Assembly (NCBI GenBank): GCA_903877135.1
Contig: CAIRCN010000020.1
Span: forward strand, 1-64,000
Direction: 5' to 3'
Source: an uncultured Opitutia bacterium
GTDB lineage: Bacteria; Verrucomicrobiota; Verrucomicrobiia; Opitutales; Opitutaceae
Length of the DNA stretch: 64,000 nucleotides
Positions 40,737-49,082 of the stretch are shown here, in pieces. The translations under genes were made by a program, and so were the position numbers. Each line of letters starts with the position of its first letter. Position 1 is the first letter of the stretch. The notes beneath the pieces were generated by a model. That model had not been told where the DNA came from. It was given only the letters and a program-made list of their open reading frames with translations, and did not search any database.

Positions 40737-42923
40737 CTACGGAAGTTCGTAAACTTCGACGAGGGCGATGCCGGTAGTGTTGTTCACGCCGCTGACGGTG
40801 ACCGTGTAGCTGCCGGGTGGCAGCGTGACCAGCAGGGCGGAGTCCTTGCTGCCGGCCGTGAGCGCGAAGGCCCCAGTCGTCGTGGCGGCACTCACGATCT
40901 GGGCCGAGTCGCCGGCGGAGCCCCAGTTATCGTTTTGGTAGATGACCGTGCCATGGGAGTCGTTCAGATAGATGATTGGATCGGCCAAGATTCCTGCGAC
41001 GCCATAGTTCCCCAGGGTCGGGCCCACGCACCGGATCAGCACGGTTTTGGCAGTGGAGCCTGCGATCACAAATCCGGGAATCATGACGCTGGCTCCGGTG
41101 CCGACGACGCCGCGGGTCGAGATGTTCGCCAAGTGCGGTGAGGTGCTGTCGAGGGTGACGGTGTTGTCGTAGACTTCCACAATCCCCACCCCCGTGTTGT
41201 TGACGCCATTGCCGGAGAGCGTCGCCGTGTAGACGCCGGGGGCGAGGGTGGTGTAGATGACGGAGTCAAGCGAACCGGTGGGCAGCGGGAAGGCCCCCAG
41301 CCGCGCCATCGCGGCCGTGACCGTGGCGGGATCGCCCGCAGTGGCCCAATTGTCGTTTTGCGCGACCACATTGCTGTTGCCCGAAAGCTGGAGCGTGAGC
41401 TGCGGATCGGGCAGAGTGCCGGCCACCCCGTAGCTGACTAGGGTCGGGCCGACTCCGCGGATGATCACCGGCTTGGCTGCGGTGCCGCTAATCACAAAGC
41501 CCACAATCATAGCGTTGGCCCCAGTGCCGACCTGACCGCGAGTCGAGAGGTTGATGAGACGGCCGGGAGTGGTGGTCGTAACGACGCCCAAAGTGGCGGG
41601 ATTGCTGGTCACGGAGCCGCCCGAATTGGTCAGGCTGACCGTGTAACTTCCAGCGTCGCTGGGCTGGGCATTGGAAATAATTAGGCTTACAGCCGTCGCT
41701 CCGGCGATAGGGACGCCGTTCTTCATCCACTGATAGGCCAGGGAGGTTCCAGTCGCCTGCACATCCAAAACCGTCGTCGAACCAATTGCAACGGTGTGGC
41801 TGACGGGGCCAGCGGTGATAGTCGGCGCAGCCGGGTTGACCGTCAGCACGGCAGGGTTACTGGTGATACTGCCGCCGGCATTTGACACCACTACGGTGTA
41901 GTTGCCGGCGTCTGTGGGCTGCACGGAGGAAATCACGAGTGTGTTACTGTTGGCCCCGGGGATATTCGTGCCGTTGTCCTGCCATTGGTAGGTCGGGGCG
42001 GGCGCGCCGGTCGCCGTGACCATGAAGATCGCCGCCGCACCTACCGGGTCCGTTTGGCTCTGCGGTTGCGCCGTGATTGCGGGGGGAGAGGACAGGACCG
42101 TGAGCACGGCCCCGTTGCTGGTGACATTGCCAGCCGAGTTGGAGGCGGTCACCGTATAGGTGCCGGCATCGGTGAGCTGGACGTTGGCTAGGGAAAGGTA
42201 GGTGCCGATCGCACCGGGGATATTAACTCCGCCCTTGCTCCATTGGTAGGTGGGGGACGGCGTTCCGCTCCCCACGACGGTAAATTGCACATTGCTCCCG
42301 ACCGGGACCGTCTGGGATTGGGGCTGCGTGGCGATTACCGGAGCCGTCGCAGCCGCAGGGGCCACGATGATATACGATGATCCCGGGGTGACCGGTCCCG
42401 TGCGGTTAGGATACTGGTAGCCTTCCGCAGTAAATGAGTATGTGCCGGCAGCCGTCGGAGTGCCAGAAAATGTCAATGTGCCTGTTGATATATTGATAAC
42501 CAACAAACTGCCCTGAACCGTAGCTCCCCCATGCCCCCCTCCGCCATCGGCTGTGACACCAGGTGGCAGCGTGTTGGATATATCCCATGATTGGGCGAAA
42601 CTCACACCCGTGCCCGTGATGTAGATCGCCATGGTAAACGGCTTGCCTACTGTCGCAAGTGCCGGGAGAGTCGACGTGGTCTGCAATTGTGTCGTGGCTC
42701 CCGCGACGGAATCGATTGTGCCCAGCGTCGCGGCAGTCGCGATCACCGCCTTCAGCACCGTCCCAACCGGCGACGCCACCATAAACTCTCCTGCCGTCGC
42801 GGCCACCCGCAGAACCGGAGTGCGCTGGAGCAACATGACAAGGAGGCCGGCAGGCACATTAAACCCGCGGGCGACCTTCCCGAAAAAACGAGAACGCGCG
42901 GTCAGGGATAGAAGGGAATTCAT
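40737..42923 (-). CDS. Large secreted Ig-like domain protein
   Basis: A 728-residue protein. Its N-terminal hydrophobic region (FNVPAGLLVMLLQRTPVLRV...AVIATAATLG) acts as an export signal with a long n-region. A putative Ig-like part (80-190) follows, then three Ig domains (about 205-460), each with an xYQWxxxGxxIPGA core and a DAGxYTVxxxN strand. Two C-terminal repeats begin RLINLSTRGQVGTG and HLANISTRGVVGTG and end VALVEVYELP. These are nearly identical to the neighbouring cyclophilin gene's, also at DNA level. Probably a surface adhesin-type protein. ATG 42923 is chosen as start. Confidence 0.88.
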   Translation of the reverse strand: MNSLLSLTARSRFFGKVARGFNVPAGLLVMLLQRTPVLRVAATAGEFMVASPVGTVLKAVIATAATLGTIDSVAGATTQLQTTSTLPALATVGKPFTMAIYITGTGVSFAQSWDISNTLPPGVTADGGGGHGGATVQGSLLVINISTGTLTFSGTPTAAGTYSFTAEGYQYPNRTGPVTPGSSYIIVAPAAATAPVIATQPQSQTVPVGSNVQFTVVGSGTPSPTYQWSKGGVNIPGAIGTYLSLANVQLTDAGTYTVTASNSAGNVTSNGAVLTVLSSPPAITAQPQSQTDPVGAAAIFMVTATGAPAPTYQWQDNGTNIPGANSNTLVISSVQPTDAGNYTVVVSNAGGSITSNPAVLTVNPAAPTITAGPVSHTVAIGSTTVLDVQATGTSLAYQWMKNGVPIAGATAVSLIISNAQPSDAGSYTVSLTNSGGSVTSNPATLGVVTTTTPGRLINLSTRGQVGTGANAMIVGFVISGTAAKPVIIRGVGPTLVSYGVAGTLPDPQLTLQLSGNSNVVAQNDNWATAGDPATVTAAMARLGAFPLPTGSLDSVIYTTLAPGVYTATLSGNGVNNTGVGIVEVYDNTVTLDSTSPHLANISTRGVVGTGASVMIPGFVIAGSTAKTVLIRCVGPTLGNYGVAGILADPIIYLNDSHGTVIYQNDNWGSAGDSAQIVSAATTTGAFALTAGSKDSALLVTLPPGSYTVTVSGVNNTTGIALVEVYELP

Positions 42924-43096
42924 CGCGACAAGAATGGTGGACGCTTGGTTCGCTAATGCGCAGAACAGTTCCACTAATTTGACACAATACAAAAACAAAT
43001 ATGACACGGTTCAGCCGCGTGGCCCCCGGCAGTCACTCGGTTCACCTTGGGCAACTCCCGGATTGCGGTGGCGACCCGGGCCCTTGATTTTTCGGC

Positions 43097-43885
43097 ATGT
43101 TCTTCTGGCTGAAAAAATTTGTCGCTTTCTGGCTGATGCCGCTGCCCCTGTGCCTCGTGTTGCTCATCGGCGGTCTGGTGCTGCTGCGTTCCCAGCGGCG
43201 CAGGCGCCTCGGCCACGGCCTGATCGTGACCGGGGTTTTGTTGCTGCTGCTGTTGGGCAACAAGACCATCAGCACGGCGTTGTTCAGGCCGCTCGAAAGT
43301 TTCTATCCGGCCGTGCCGGAATTCGTCGTGGGCCATCCGCTGCCACCTAATCTCGCAGCCTGCCGGTTTGTCGCTGTGCTTGGCGGTGGTCATGGCGACA
43401 CTTTCGGTCTCTCCGCCGTCAACCAGCTCAGCAGCTCCGCGCGTGGCCGGTTGATGGAGGCTGTGAGACTGTTGCGCGCTCTGCCGGAAGCCCGGCTCAT
43501 CGTCAGCGGCGGCGGCGAAGAAGGCCGGCCGAGCCACGCCGCGGTGCTGGCCCAGGCAGCCGTGTCGCTCGGGGTCGATCCCACCAAAATCATTCGCCTC
43601 GACACCCCGCGCGACACCGAGGACGAGGCCCGGGAGTTGCGCCGCGTCGTCGGCGAAGCGCCGTTCGCCCTCGTGACCTCCGCCTGGCACCTGCGCCGCG
43701 CCGCGGCCCTGATGCACGGCGCCGGCCTGCACCCACTTCCCTGCCCCGCCGATTACGCCGCGCGCCCCAGCCCCGGTTTCAGGATCAGCGATTACACCTG
43801 GGACACCGAATCCCTCGAACGCAGCACCAAAGCCGTTTACGAACGGCTCGGTTACCTCTGGGTCCGGCTGCGGGGCAAAACCTGA
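43097..43885 (+). CDS. YdcF/ElyC family membrane protein (DUF218)
   Basis: A 262-residue protein with two N-terminal membrane helices (about 10-32 and 39-58) and a DUF218 domain: FVAVLGGGHGDTFG (92-105), EARLIVSGGGEEGR, DTPRDTEDEARELR and ALVTSAWHLRRAAALM. ElyC/SanA relatives act in envelope or lipid-carrier metabolism. The gene lies 53 bases before the DUF47 gene on the same strand but is probably an independent function. Confidence 0.88.
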   Translation: MFFWLKKFVAFWLMPLPLCLVLLIGGLVLLRSQRRRRLGHGLIVTGVLLLLLLGNKTISTALFRPLESFYPAVPEFVVGHPLPPNLAACRFVAVLGGGHGDTFGLSAVNQLSSSARGRLMEAVRLLRALPEARLIVSGGGEEGRPSHAAVLAQAAVSLGVDPTKIIRLDTPRDTEDEARELRRVVGEAPFALVTSAWHLRRAAALMHGAGLHPLPCPADYAARPSPGFRISDYTWDTESLERSTKAVYERLGYLWVRLRGKT

Positions 43886-43938
43886 GCGCGCGTAAATTTG
43901 TTTCGCCATTGTAACCCACCCCGTTACTCAGAAACCAT

Positions 43939-44577
43939 ATGCAGTGGCTCAAAAGAATCTTAGGCAAAGACGACAAATTTTTCGACCTGCTCGAGGCCGG
44001 CGCCGAGGAGGCCAAGACAAGCGTGAACCTGCTCGCCCAGTATCTGCACACGCTCAGCAGCGGCGGCCCGCCGGCGAATCTCGACGACTTCGTGCAAAGC
44101 CGTCGCAAGGAGAAGCGCATCCGCTACCAGATGACCGAGGAGCTGAGCCGCACCTTCGTCACCCCACTGGAGCGCGAGGACATCGAGGCGCTTTCCTTCG
44201 CCCTCTACCGCATCCCGAAATCGGTCGAAAAGATCGTCGAACGCCTCTCGATCTACCCGGGCCGCGTGCCGCACTCGGCGTTTGCCCGCCAGGCCGAGCT
44301 GATGAAACAAGCGGCTGACGCCGTGGCGTTCATGGTCCGGCAGCTTCGCGGTGGCACCCACATCGAGAAGATTCGCGAGGCCAATGACCGCCTTCAATAC
44401 GCCGAGGGCGAGGCAGATAAAGTGATGCTCACGCTCCTCAAGGACCTTTACACCGGCCCCTACGATCCCCGCGAACTGATCATCCTCTCGGAAATCTACG
44501 AGATGGTCGAGCAGGCGGTCGACCGCTGCCGCAACGCCGGCAACGTCGTCGTCCAAATCGTGCTCAAGCACTCGTGA
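43939..44577 (+). CDS. DUF47 (PhoU-like) phosphate transport regulator
   Basis: A 212-residue all-helical protein of the DUF47/PhoU-like group (KRILGKDDKFFDLLEAGAEE, TPLEREDIEALSFALYRIPKSVEKI, ILSEIYEMVEQAVDRCRNAGNVV). Such proteins pair with low-affinity Pit phosphate transporters and are encoded upstream of them, as here: the pit gene starts 85 bases later. It probably controls transporter activity. Confidence 0.92.
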   Translation: MQWLKRILGKDDKFFDLLEAGAEEAKTSVNLLAQYLHTLSSGGPPANLDDFVQSRRKEKRIRYQMTEELSRTFVTPLEREDIEALSFALYRIPKSVEKIVERLSIYPGRVPHSAFARQAELMKQAADAVAFMVRQLRGGTHIEKIREANDRLQYAEGEADKVMLTLLKDLYTGPYDPRELIILSEIYEMVEQAVDRCRNAGNVVVQIVLKHS

Positions 44578-44662
44578 AGCCGTTGGTGAACCACCTGCCG
44601 GGTGTCCCGCTCGCGGCAAGCGTCCACACCCGTCGACCACCGTTCCGAGAATTGCCTTCGCC

Positions 44663-45730
44663 ATGACCCTGTTCCTGATAGTTCTGCTGGCCGCGCTCGT
44701 TTTCGAATACATCAACGGCTTTCACGACACGGCCAACGCCATCGCCACCGTCGTCTCGACGAAAGTGCTCACGCCGCGGCAGGCGATCGTGTGGGCGGCG
44801 GCGTGGAACCTCGTCGGTGCGCTCGCCGGCACCGCCGTCGCGAAGACCATCAGCAGCGGCCTCGTCGACGCGCACGCGGTCGACATGTATACTGTCCTCT
44901 GCGCACTGCTCAGCGCCATCGTTTGGAATCTCTTCACCTGGTGGCTCGGCCTTCCTTCAAGCTCGAGCCACGCGCTGATCGGCGGGCTGTGCGGCGCGGC
45001 GCTGGCGACGGCACAGGGTAACTGGGCCGTGCTTATCTGGTCCGCCACGGATGCCAAAGGCGCCCACGCGGGCCTCTGGCCAAAGGTCGTCCTACCGATG
45101 GTCTCATCGCCTCTCCTCGGCTTCGCTGGCGGCGCGCTGCTTATGTGGTTGCTCACAATCATCCTGCGCAAAGTCACGCCGCGCGTGGTGAACTTGATCT
45201 TCGGCAAGGCCCAACTGCTCAGCGCGGGCTTTATGGGCTTTGGCCACGGCTCAAACGACGCGCAAAAAACAATGGGCATAATCACGCTGGCCCTGTTCAC
45301 CGGCACGACGTCAGGTGCGTTCAAGGACTTGCCGGAGTGGGCCTCCTTTCTGCGTCTGACGGAATTCAAAGCCATCCCGCTCTGGGTCGTCTTCACCTGC
45401 GCGCTTACGATGGCCGCGGGCACGGCGGCCGGCGGCTGGCGCATCATCCGCACAATGGGCCATAAGATGGTGAAAATGCAGCCTGTGCACGGTTTTGCCG
45501 CCGAGACCACCGCCGCGACCATTCTCTACGCCACTGCCTCTCTGGGCGTGCCGGTCTCGACGACTCACGTCATCGCCACTTCGATCATGGGCGTCGGTGC
45601 GTCGAAACGCCTGAGCGCGGTGAAATGGGGCGTGGTCGGTCGCATCGTCTGGGCCTGGGTGCTCACGCTACCGGTGACCGGTCTGCTCGGCTACACGTTC
45701 GTGCAGCTCATGCGCACGATGGGGCATTGA
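44663..45730 (+). CDS. pit: Low-affinity inorganic phosphate transporter
   Basis: A 355-residue membrane transporter of the PiT family with about ten membrane segments. The duplicated signature is present in both halves: VFEYINGFHDTANAIATVVSTKVL (residues 13-36, the classic GFHDxANA) and FGHGSNDAQKTMGIIT (193-208). Phosphate-metal complexes enter with protons. It forms an operon with the DUF47 gene. Confidence 0.95.
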   Translation: MTLFLIVLLAALVFEYINGFHDTANAIATVVSTKVLTPRQAIVWAAAWNLVGALAGTAVAKTISSGLVDAHAVDMYTVLCALLSAIVWNLFTWWLGLPSSSSHALIGGLCGAALATAQGNWAVLIWSATDAKGAHAGLWPKVVLPMVSSPLLGFAGGALLMWLLTIILRKVTPRVVNLIFGKAQLLSAGFMGFGHGSNDAQKTMGIITLALFTGTTSGAFKDLPEWASFLRLTEFKAIPLWVVFTCALTMAAGTAAGGWRIIRTMGHKMVKMQPVHGFAAETTAATILYATASLGVPVSTTHVIATSIMGVGASKRLSAVKWGVVGRIVWAWVLTLPVTGLLGYTFVQLMRTMGH

Positions 45731-45762
45731 CGCCCCGCTGGCACCTGAGGCCGGGAGTGGGT

Positions 45763-47091
45763 TCATCCACTCTTCGCCAATACTTCCAGCAAAGCCAGCG
45801 GCGGCACTTCCGCCAGACGCTGGAGCAATTCTTCCCCGCCAATCAGCAGCATACCGTGCTCTGCAGCAATCTTGCGCGCTTCGGCGGTGAATCCACCCGG
45901 CGAGACCACCCAACCCGTCGCCACGCCTTCGGCGATGACCGTGCCAAACAATTCGCGCACCACCCGCGGACCCGCCAAACCCACGGTGCCGGAGCGGCAG
46001 TGCACCAATATTTCCGGTTTGTCCTCGCTGCCGCGGTGTAGTGCGAGTTCGGCACCGCTCTCGGGCGGCCGCAATTTAGCGAGATAGCCCTCCACCTCGA
46101 ACACCGCCACGCACACCTCGCGCAGCCGCACCTGCGACCAACCGGCCACCTCCACCGGCGTGGGCAGTTGCCGGACGACCGACCTCGGTTCGGGCTCGCT
46201 CTCCTCCTCGAAGCTTCCGCGGCGCAGCAGCCACCAAAGAAAGGCCAGGACCGCCACTGCGCCCAACAGCAGCCACGGATTGTAGCCCTCCTCCGGTGGC
46301 TCAAAAAACGTTGCCGATGCCGCCCCGGTCGCCTCCGCGGGCTTTGGCAGTCTCGGCGACGGCGCCAGCAGTTTGCGCACCTCGGTGATCGCGCTGACTA
46401 CCTGTTCGCGATACGGCCCGGCAGGATTCACCTTCGCCAAATCCACTATTGCGACCTGCGCTCCGGCGGGGGACAGCACCAGCAGCGTCGGATAGATCGT
46501 CACTCCGAAACGCGCCCGCAACCGGGCATTTTGCGCGCGCAACTCCGGTGGCTGGCTCGCATGTGCCGGGTAATCGAGCCGCAGCAGCACGAAATACCCC
46601 AGCACCGCGTTGACGAAATCGGAGGTAAACTCGACCTCATCATGGAAACGTTTGGAGGGTGGAGACCAGTCGCTACCGGAAAACAGCACAAGGATGCGGG
46701 CACGGCGAGCAGTGGCCTCGCGCACCGCCGCGTCGAAGTCCGTGCCCCAGTAATCCACCGGCGGCATCGCCTTCTCGCCTGGCATGCCGGGACGTGCCTT
46801 CACCGCTGTCGGTTCGGCCGGCCGGGGTTTGGGCGCCGGCCATTCCTTGTTGGGCGAGAAATCCACCTGCTCCACCCGGCCGTTCACCAACGTCACCTGC
46901 CCCTGCGCATAGGTCAGAATCTCCCGCGCCCCGGACTGCGACTGGCCGTTGGGCCAGCCGTAGGCCGCGATCACCTCGTCGCGCGTGGCCCCCGGCCCCA
47001 CCACCGGCCGGCTTTCCGCACCGGTAACGAGACCCGCGCCCGCGCAAAGCAGCACGCCGGCGAAAAACCATCGCCGCCAGGAGCGCGCCAA
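45763..47091 (-). CDS. Membrane protein: BamE-like, cysteine-less thioredoxin fold and degenerate Mrr-like domain
   Basis: A protein of about 442 residues. A signal peptide is followed by a SmpA/BamE-like segment (ATRDEVIAAYGWPNG...YAQGQVTLVNGRVEQV), then a thioredoxin-fold segment (YWGTDFDAAVREATARRARILVLFSGSDW) whose active site reads SPPS in place of CxxC. A single membrane helix (WLLLGAVAVLAFLWWLL) follows, then a C-terminal restriction-endonuclease-like (Mrr) domain: FEVEGYLAKLRPPESGAELAL, VHCRSGTVGLAGPRVVRELFG, GGFTAEARKIAAEHGMLL. The usual D and QxK residues appear as E and CR, so catalysis is doubtful. Start TTG 47091 is preferred (GGAAG 11 bases upstream); TTG 47160 is possible. Confidence 0.7.
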   Translation of the reverse strand: MARSWRRWFFAGVLLCAGAGLVTGAESRPVVGPGATRDEVIAAYGWPNGQSQSGAREILTYAQGQVTLVNGRVEQVDFSPNKEWPAPKPRPAEPTAVKARPGMPGEKAMPPVDYWGTDFDAAVREATARRARILVLFSGSDWSPPSKRFHDEVEFTSDFVNAVLGYFVLLRLDYPAHASQPPELRAQNARLRARFGVTIYPTLLVLSPAGAQVAIVDLAKVNPAGPYREQVVSAITEVRKLLAPSPRLPKPAEATGAASATFFEPPEEGYNPWLLLGAVAVLAFLWWLLRRGSFEEESEPEPRSVVRQLPTPVEVAGWSQVRLREVCVAVFEVEGYLAKLRPPESGAELALHRGSEDKPEILVHCRSGTVGLAGPRVVRELFGTVIAEGVATGWVVSPGGFTAEARKIAAEHGMLLIGGEELLQRLAEVPPLALLEVLAKSG

Positions 47092-47248
47092 GTGCGCGAT
47101 ATCTTCCGAGAAAAACACAGGCCATGTTTTCGCCGACTCGTCGACGCTTGGCAACGCCAAGGTGCAGCTTCGGCGAAAAATCGTTCAGCTCCGCCGTCCT
47201 AGTTTCTTATGGGCAAGCCACCCGCCCGGGCTTCATCGTCGCGCACCT

Positions 47249-49075
47249 TTGGCCACTCTTTCCCAACTCCTCAAGTCCACCTTCGGCTACGCCTCCTTCC
47301 GCCCGCTTCAGCGCGAGATCATCGAGGCGTCGCTCGCGGGGCGCGACGTCTTTGCGCTCCTGCCGACCGGCGGCGGCAAATCCCTCTGCTTCCAGCTCCC
47401 CGCCCTCGCCCGCGAGGGCCTCACTGTCGTCGTCTCGCCGCTCATCGCGCTGATGAAGGACCAGGTCGATGCGCTCCAGGCCAGCGGCGTCGCGGCCACC
47501 TTCCTCAATTCCACGCTCGGCGAAAAGGCCGCCCGCTCGCGTCTCGCCGGCCTGCACCGCGGCGAGTTCAAGCTCCTCTACGCCGCCCCCGAGCGCCTCA
47601 TGCTCGACGGCTGGGACGAAAACCTGAAGGCCTGGAACGTCACCTGCCTCGCAATCGACGAGGCGCACTGCGTCTCCGAATGGGGCCACGACTTCCGCCC
47701 CGAATACCGCCAGCTCGCCAGACTCCGCGCCGCCCTGCCCGGCGTGCCCGTGATGGCGCTCACCGCCACCGCCACGACCCGCGTGCGCGCCGACATCATC
47801 ACGCACCTGCAGCTGCGCGAACCGGTGACCTTCGTCGCCAGCTTCAACCGCCCCAACCTCACCTACCGCGTCGTCCCGAAGGACCAGCCGCTAAAACAAA
47901 TCGTCGAGTTCGTGAAAAAGCGCGAACACGAGAGCGGCATCATCTACTGCGCCAGCCGCGCCACCGCCGAGCGCGTCGCCGAGGGACTCGCCAGCCGCGG
48001 CTACTCCGCCCGCGCCTACCACGCCGGCCTGACCGGCGGCGAACGCTCGGAGAACCAGGAGCAGTTCCTCCGCGACGACACCCGCATCATCTGCGCGACG
48101 ATCGCCTTCGGCATGGGCATCAACAAGCCCAACGTCCGCTGGATCGTCCACCACGACCTCCCGAAAAACATCGAGGGCTACTATCAGGAAACCGGCCGCG
48201 CTGGGCGCGACGGGCTGCCCGGCGACTGCCTCCTGCTCTTCAGTGCCGGCGACGTCGCGAAGCAGATGCACTTCCTCGACGAGATTACCGACGCCCACGA
48301 GCAGCAGGTTGCACGCAACCAACTCCGCCAGATCGTCCACTACGCCGAAAACTCCGCCTGCCGCCGCGCCGAGCTGCTCGCCTATTTCGGCGAAAAATTC
48401 CCCCTCGACAACTGCGGCGCCTGCGACAACTGCCTCGAGCCGCGCGAGACCTACGACGGCACGCTCGTCGCGCAGAAATTCCTCTCCTGCGTCTATCGCA
48501 TCCGCCAGGCCGGCCGCTTTGGCGTTGGGCTCAACCACATCGTCGAGGTGCTCACCGGCGCCGACACCGACAAGATACGCCGCTGGGGCCACGACCGCCT
48601 CACCACCTACGGCATCGGCGGCGAACTCTCCCGCCCCCAGTGGGCCGCCGTCGGCCGCGAACTCATGCGCCTCGGCTACATGAACGTGGACGAGGGCGAG
48701 TTCGCCACGCTCTCGCTCACCGACGAAGGCCTCGCGGTCCTGAAAGCCCGCACCGCCATCACGCTCACCAAACCGATGGACCTGCCCAAGGCGAAGCGCG
48801 TCGTCCGCCGCGAAGGCGACATCGCTTGTGACGAGATTCTCTTCGAACGCCTACGCACGCTCCGCAAAAAAATCGCCGACGAGCGCCACGTCCCCGCCTA
48901 CATCGTCTTCGGTGACACCACGCTACGCGCGCTGGCGCGCTACTACCCCGCGAGCGCCGATGCGATGGAAGGCATCCCCGGCATGGGCGAGAAAAAGCGC
49001 GCCGAGTTCGCCGAGATTTTCGCCGCCGAGATCGCCACCTACCTCGCCACCAACTCCCGCCAGGCCTTCGACTGA
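47249..49075 (+). CDS. recQ: ATP-dependent DNA helicase RecQ
   Basis: A 608-residue superfamily 2 helicase that unwinds DNA 3' to 5' in recombination and repair. It has motif 0 GYASFRPLQREII, motif I LLPTGGGKSL, motif II DEAHC, motif III LTATAT and motif VI QETGRAGRDG. Zinc-binding cysteines follow (YAENSACRR ... CGACDNC), then a winged-helix RQC domain and a C-terminal HRDC domain (ERLRTLRKKIADERHVPAYIVF). The start is TTG 47249 (MATLSQLLKSTFGY), which fits the family N-terminus; the frame runs upstream without an alternative that keeps the usual length. Confidence 0.95.
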   Translation: MATLSQLLKSTFGYASFRPLQREIIEASLAGRDVFALLPTGGGKSLCFQLPALAREGLTVVVSPLIALMKDQVDALQASGVAATFLNSTLGEKAARSRLAGLHRGEFKLLYAAPERLMLDGWDENLKAWNVTCLAIDEAHCVSEWGHDFRPEYRQLARLRAALPGVPVMALTATATTRVRADIITHLQLREPVTFVASFNRPNLTYRVVPKDQPLKQIVEFVKKREHESGIIYCASRATAERVAEGLASRGYSARAYHAGLTGGERSENQEQFLRDDTRIICATIAFGMGINKPNVRWIVHHDLPKNIEGYYQETGRAGRDGLPGDCLLLFSAGDVAKQMHFLDEITDAHEQQVARNQLRQIVHYAENSACRRAELLAYFGEKFPLDNCGACDNCLEPRETYDGTLVAQKFLSCVYRIRQAGRFGVGLNHIVEVLTGADTDKIRRWGHDRLTTYGIGGELSRPQWAAVGRELMRLGYMNVDEGEFATLSLTDEGLAVLKARTAITLTKPMDLPKAKRVVRREGDIACDEILFERLRTLRKKIADERHVPAYIVFGDTTLRALARYYPASADAMEGIPGMGEKKRAEFAEIFAAEIATYLATNSRQAFD

Positions 49076-49082
49076 GCGCGCG

